A stretch of 64,000 nucleotides of DNA from Toxonevra muliebris. Lineage: Eukaryota > Arthropoda > Insecta > Diptera > Pallopteridae. Both the position numbers and the translations under genes were made by a program. The notes under the pieces are model-generated. The model saw nothing but the letters and a program-made list of their open reading frames with translations, did not search any database and was not told the origin of the DNA. Below, in pieces: positions 60,678-64,000 of this stretch. Within the stretch, counting starts at the first letter, position 1, and each line of letters begins with the position of its first letter. The DNA is taken from positions 81,100,400 to 81,164,399 of the forward strand of contig OY829328.1 in the NCBI GenBank assembly GCA_963691655.1, read 5' to 3'.

Positions 60678-61190
60678 ATGGGTAAGTTCTTGTGCTTATA
60701 AAAAAACAATTTAGCAAATAGCAACACACACACCTTTGTACTCCGAAAATTCTCTATAGCTGATCACAAGTGGATAGCATGCAGCAATGGTAAAATTCCG
60801 TCAATGGCTGTTATTGCCGGCAATGACTCAGACGGTGATACCATCTATATTGGTCGTGCTAACTACGAAGGTAACCTGATACCGGCTAAAATAGTGCCAA
60901 GCAAGGGCAAAGCTTACATTTGCCATGATAGCAGTGAAATTGAACTTGATGCTTATGAAGTTTTAAGCGGATTGAACTACGACTGGGTACATGCCGCCAA
61001 TGGTGATGTCCCATCAGCAGCTGTTAAAGTTGGACATAATGATACTGGTGAAACTCTTTATGCAGGACGTGGCCAATGGGAGGGAAGTTTATGTGTGGGT
61101 AAAGTTCATCCATCGCATGGTTGTCTCTATATACCATATGGCTCTAAAGAAGTCAAATTAACTGAATACGAGGTACTCACTCAGCTTTGA
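60678..61190 (+). CDS. DM9-repeat (DUF3421) protein, two repeats, 144 aa
   Basis: The coding sequence is join(60678-60681, 60760-61190). As in the upstream paralogue, exon 1 is ATGG and the intron is phase 1, here 78 bp (GTAAGT to CTATAG). The protein starts MADHKWIACSNGKIPSMAV. Repeat 1 spans about residues 5-70 (YIGRA at 31-35, YEVL at 67-70) and repeat 2 about 74-141 (YAGRG at 102-106, YEVL at 138-141). It has no signal peptide. It is closest in layout to the first half of the 290-residue neighbour. Two repeats are enough for known two-domain DM9 lectins, so it is probably functional, and the frame has no defects. A sugar-binding, defence-related role is inferred from the family. AATAAA at 61429-61434 is a candidate polyadenylation signal. 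Confidence 0.9.
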
Positions 61191-61237
61191 TGGTGAGGAG
61201 ATCAAAGAGTAATCCTGTGAAGTGCTAGTCTGAACAT
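61187..61237 (+). pseudogene. relic of the DM9 repeat 4 C-terminus past the stop
   Basis: In the +1 frame the DNA after (and overlapping) the stop reads DGEEIKE, a stop, SCEVLV, a stop. It aligns codon by codon with DEEIKLESYEVLVRE at the end of the 290-residue paralogue, sharing ATCAAA, TCC, GAA and CTAGTC. So the gene once had the later repeats, and about 130 codons were lost by an out-of-frame deletion. Confidence 0.82.
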
Positions 61238-61428
61238 AAAGAAATAGAGGTTTGTTATGTTTTTAAGATCTCGAGAAATGAATTGCGCAATACATAAGTA
61301 AATGGTAATCACAAAAATTGTTAAACTAGAATACGGATAAAGTATGCTTTACTTATATGCATAACAATATAACATAAGATATGAATGTGTAGTTTAACCA
61401 AAAAAAAAAAAAAATCCTAAATTATATA

Positions 61429-61434
61429 AATAAA
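61429..61434 (+). terminator. candidate polyadenylation signal of the two-repeat DM9 gene
   Basis: AATAAA about 240 bp after the stop codon, preceded by an A-run at 61401-61414. A normal distance for a short insect 3' UTR, but an AT-rich match. Confidence 0.35.
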
Positions 61435-61547
61435 GTTACTAGCTAGATCCTTGCGGTCTCAATCCATCAAAACTTCTTCTGTTTTTCTAATAAAAAACTA
61501 GTACGGTGTTAACATTTTCAATTTGTATTTATGTTCGCTGGGTTAAG

Positions 61548-61625
61548 TTAGGTTAATTGGCTGTCCAGGGACACACTTAGACTAGAAGGGCCCATTGTGA
61601 TATCAAACGGATGAACCTATTGTTT
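61548..61625 (-). mobile_element. 3' UTR fragment of the CCTAA-tailed retrotransposon
   Basis: On the minus strand: GATATCACAATGGGCC, CTAAGTGTGTCCCTGGACAG, then AATTAACCTAACTTAACC. This is the same 3' UTR as 59870-60010 in opposite orientation, with a mutated pentamer tail. The two fragments flank the second DM9 gene. Confidence 0.7.
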
Positions 61626-61696
61626 AACGCCGGGGGACAGGTTTTTAAGATAGGTTATGTTTACGGTATATATTCAACTGCGTAATCAAAGTCATG

Positions 61697-61762
61697 AAAT
61701 AAACAATTTTTATTTAATTAGAAAAATCTAGATTGAAGTTTACAGAACTGACTCACACTGTA
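61697..61762. repeat. ~65-bp repeat shared by both DM9 3' flanks, copy 2
   Basis: Partner of 59657-59722, with ATTAGAAAAATCTAGA and TCACACTGTA conserved. Confidence 0.55.
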
Positions 61763-61824
61763 CTTAATAGAAAGATATCTGTATATCAGAAAAAACCTAT
61801 AAACGAACACTTATATACTTACTT

Positions 61825-63225
61825 AGTTGACTCTACAACCGATGATCGCTTCTGCAATGCACGCGCCGGCGCTAGTTAGTAAGGCCAAGTGCAGCCAGGT
61901 CCCCCTGTACCTGGTCTTTCCAACGGAGATTAGGTCGTCCTCTTCTGCGTGTTCCACCTTTGTGGCATCCTTCTAGCCGGAACACTTTCATCCATTCGCT
62001 CAACATGACGCAGCTGGCGAAACCGCTGGATTTTTATGCGTTTGACTATGTCAATGTTGGCTTACAGCTCATGGTTTCATCTTATACGATACACGTCGTC
62101 CACGCACACACTCAACGTTGGTGGTCAATGTCCATGTCTCAGCGCCATGCATTAGGCCGAGAAAGATGAGGGACTTGAAGAGCGTTATTTTCGTACGTGC
62201 TTCTCAATTGCCTACTGAGTCCGTAGTAACAACTGTTGGCAAGAGTTATTCTTCGCTTGATCTCAAGGCTGACATTATTGTTGATGTTGATGCTGGATCC
62301 AAGATAAACGAAATCCTTGACGACTTCGAATTTGTAATTGTCGGCAGCGACATTTTGTCCACGACATCATGACTCTTTGTTTGTTGGCACAAGGTATTTC
62401 GTTTTGTTCTCGATCACCACTAGACCCACTCGACGAGACTCTCTTTCCAAGTTGGGGGATGCTGCACTGACTGCTCGCGCATTGGTGCCAATGGTGTCAA
62501 TATCATCAGCGTATGCCAGCAGCTTGATACTCTTGTAAAAGATAATGCCAAAGATGTCGATGTTCGCAGCTCGAATTATTTTCTCTAGCTTTAGATTAAA
62601 GAAGTCGCACGATAAAGAATCACCTTGTCTGAAACCTCTTTTGGTATCAAATGGTGCGGAGAGGTCAACCCCGATTTTCACTGCGCTGGTGGTGTATGTC
62701 TGTGTCACTTTGCAAAGACGAATGAGCTTTGCAGAGATACCAAAACCAGACATTGCGGCGTACAGGTGATCTCTAATCATACTGTCGAAGGCGGAGATTG
62801 TGTGTTTTTCTCGGGTCTTTTATAGGATTTGGCGTAGTGCTAATATCTTGTCGATGGTGAATTTAGCAGGCCTGAAGCCACACTGAAGGTCCAATCAGTC
62901 TTTCACACAGTACGCTCGATAGAACCTTATATGCGATTTTAAGAAGGCTTATCCCAGGGTAGTTGCCCGGATCGTGAAATTATCTTTCTTTTGGATTGGG
63001 CAGAGTATGCTGAGGTTCCAATCACTGGGCATGCTTTCATCCGCCCATATTCCGCATAAATGTTCGTACTTGCGTTTTGAGAGCTCTTCGTTTCCAGTCT
63101 TAAACAACTCAGCAGGCAGGTCATCTGCACCCGTGGCCTTATTGTTTTTCAGCCGAGCGATGGTTGTTAAGACCTCGTCATAGTCGGACGGCGGTATTTC
63201 AACGCCGTCAGTGATTTCTCGCGGA
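61825..63225 (-). mobile_element. decayed non-LTR reverse transcriptase (RTE/R2-like), no ends
   Basis: The minus strand reads PPSDYDEVLTTIARLKNNKA, TGADDLPAELFKTGNEEL and WADESMPSDWNLSILCPIQK (63215-62990). After a damaged stretch come FRQGDSLSCDFFNLKLEKII, KLLAYADDIDTIG (catalytic pair, ~62495) and GLVVIENKTKY. The tail toward 61900 has MHGAETWTLT and a FRQLRHVERMDESVPARR segment. This motif set is common in insect RTE/R2-type relics and differs from all other reverse transcriptases here. Stops and frameshifts are frequent. Confidence 0.85.
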
Positions 63226-63394
63226 AACTAAGTAAGTTAAGTTATGTTTTCGTTCAGAAATAAATGCAGCAGTAAAATTTGCAGAACTACGAAGTCTAAA
63301 ACTAGTGTCATGTGTGTGTTTTTTTTTTGTGTGTTTTTATTTCTATCAACACTCATGATTAAGAATATAAGATAGGTACGAGGTAGAAAAAAGG

Positions 63395-63470
63395 CATGCC
63401 TCTGCCTGGAACTGAGAGCTCAGAGATATAGCGCAATGACACTGGACCACCAAGGCAATTTCAGTGCTGG
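63395..63470 (-). other. tRNA-like remnant
   Basis: The minus strand has GGTGGTCCAGTGTCATTGCG (box A-like), then CAGTTCCAGGC (weak box B). TGCCTTG near the start can pair with CAGAGGCA near the end, like an acceptor stem. It is probably a degenerate tRNA-derived SINE piece and not an active tRNA gene. Confidence 0.35.
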
Positions 63471-63559
63471 TCGGCAACAATTATTGTTGGGGATGCACTA
63501 GATCTTTCTTTTGTTTTATTTTATATAATTTTATAATTATGAAAATGAATTTATTAGTT

Positions 63560-63640
63560 GAATACTGCAGTTCATGTTCGACCGGTGCACTTCTTTTCGA
63601 ACCCAGGCCCTAAGCAGCCCTTTATAAGATAAACCACCAA
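63560..63640 (-). other. tRNA-like remnant with box B match
   Basis: The minus strand has TGGTGGTTTATC, and about 30 bases later GGGTTCGAAAAG, which fits 8 of 11 box B positions. The stems are poor. Possibly the same SINE class as 63395-63470 and 34020-34098. Confidence 0.3.
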
Positions 63641-64000
63641 TGTCTCGAACAACTATCGCGGCAAAATTAACAACTCTATTGATTGTTCGTAACTAAATTA
63701 GCATATCTTAGTCCTAAACCTTTCGAATTTTAAAATATCAATTACTTTTCAACTACTAAGAGGTTACATTTCTCACATTGGCATAAGATACACTCTGTCG
63801 TTTCCTTCTCCTCGTATAGCCCTATTTTATAACCAAGAGGAATAAGTATTTTTTGATAATATAGAACTTTGTAGGAATTCTGATTTGATTTCGGCTTAGA
63901 TTCAGTTGTTTTATCCTGGGTTGACTAATGTTTCACTTGAATGATTTGGCTTGCCTGTTTCCAGGAGTTTTCTTCCAGTAAAGTGGCGTGGTTTCAAGAG
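63641..64000. other. intergenic, nothing recognised
   Basis: No supported feature to the window's right edge. Confidence 0.35.

Noticed and set aside
1..64000. CRISPR arrays, bacterial operons or integrated viral genes
   Set aside because: The tandem repeats have no unique spacers of constant length, and short spliceosomal introns and insect transposons mark this as eukaryotic nuclear DNA. No viral capsid, envelope or LTR-pol sequence was seen.

Overview
This is AT-rich, gene-poor nuclear DNA from an insect, most likely a higher fly. The evidence is the transposon mix (mariner, a DD37D Tc1/mariner relative, RNase H-bearing non-LTR retrotransposons, pogo-, hAT- and Transib-like elements), the many CAG/CAA microsatellites, the very short introns, and two DM9-repeat genes of a type common in flies. 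The number of transposons and satellites suggests a TE-rich acalyptrate genome such as a tephritid, but I cannot name the species.

Only two host genes are well supported. They are a tandem pair of DM9-repeat (DUF3421) genes on the + strand at 57225-58161 (four repeats, 290 aa) and 60678-61190 (two repeats, 144 aa). Both have a four-base first coding exon (ATGG) followed by a short phase-1 intron. The second gene still carries, out of frame just past its stop, a piece of the end of repeat 4, so it is a shortened descendant of a four-repeat ancestor. Four GATA-factor motifs lie within 68 bp upstream of it. DM9 proteins elsewhere are carbohydrate-binding or infection-responsive, so a defence or gut role is a reasonable inference.

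The rest is repeats and transposon remains. 0-4 kb: a 53-54 bp satellite at the window edge, an 18-bp minisatellite with inverted arms, and fragments of two retrotransposon families. 5.4-10.2 kb: a hAT-like element filled with TTTTGGTCTGAATTT-like repeats, then a degenerate minisatellite split by a 1275-bp mariner and by a 5'-truncated non-LTR insertion with an intact 3' reading frame and an 11-bp target duplication. 12-17.3 kb: a reverse transcriptase relic abutted by a DD37D transposon, an RNase H element with an A-tail, and a DDE transposase relic. 18.7-21.1 kb: a Transib-like element with RSS-like CACAGTG ends inserted into a pogo-like transposase tail, then two copies of an unclassified 27-bp-repeat element. 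22.5-28.3 kb: a 27-bp minisatellite with 108-bp higher-order structure and two decayed non-LTR copies, one hit by a foldback element. 28.5-43.8 kb: paired copies of an unclassified element, a pogo-like element with doubled ends, a 62-bp satellite, a hAT transposase relic, a short hAT element and a second mariner. 46-54 kb: TTAA-flanked, Tc1-like and hAT-like miniature elements and an inverted pair of a MITE. 61.8-63.2 kb: a reverse transcriptase relic.

One retrotransposon family recurs at least six times (1.8, 8.4, 23.4, 26.7, 59.9 and 61.6 kb) and ends in CCTAA repeats, the arthropod telomere pentamer. A second family ends in poly(A). Most calls rest on reading translations and repeat ends by eye; no database search was possible.
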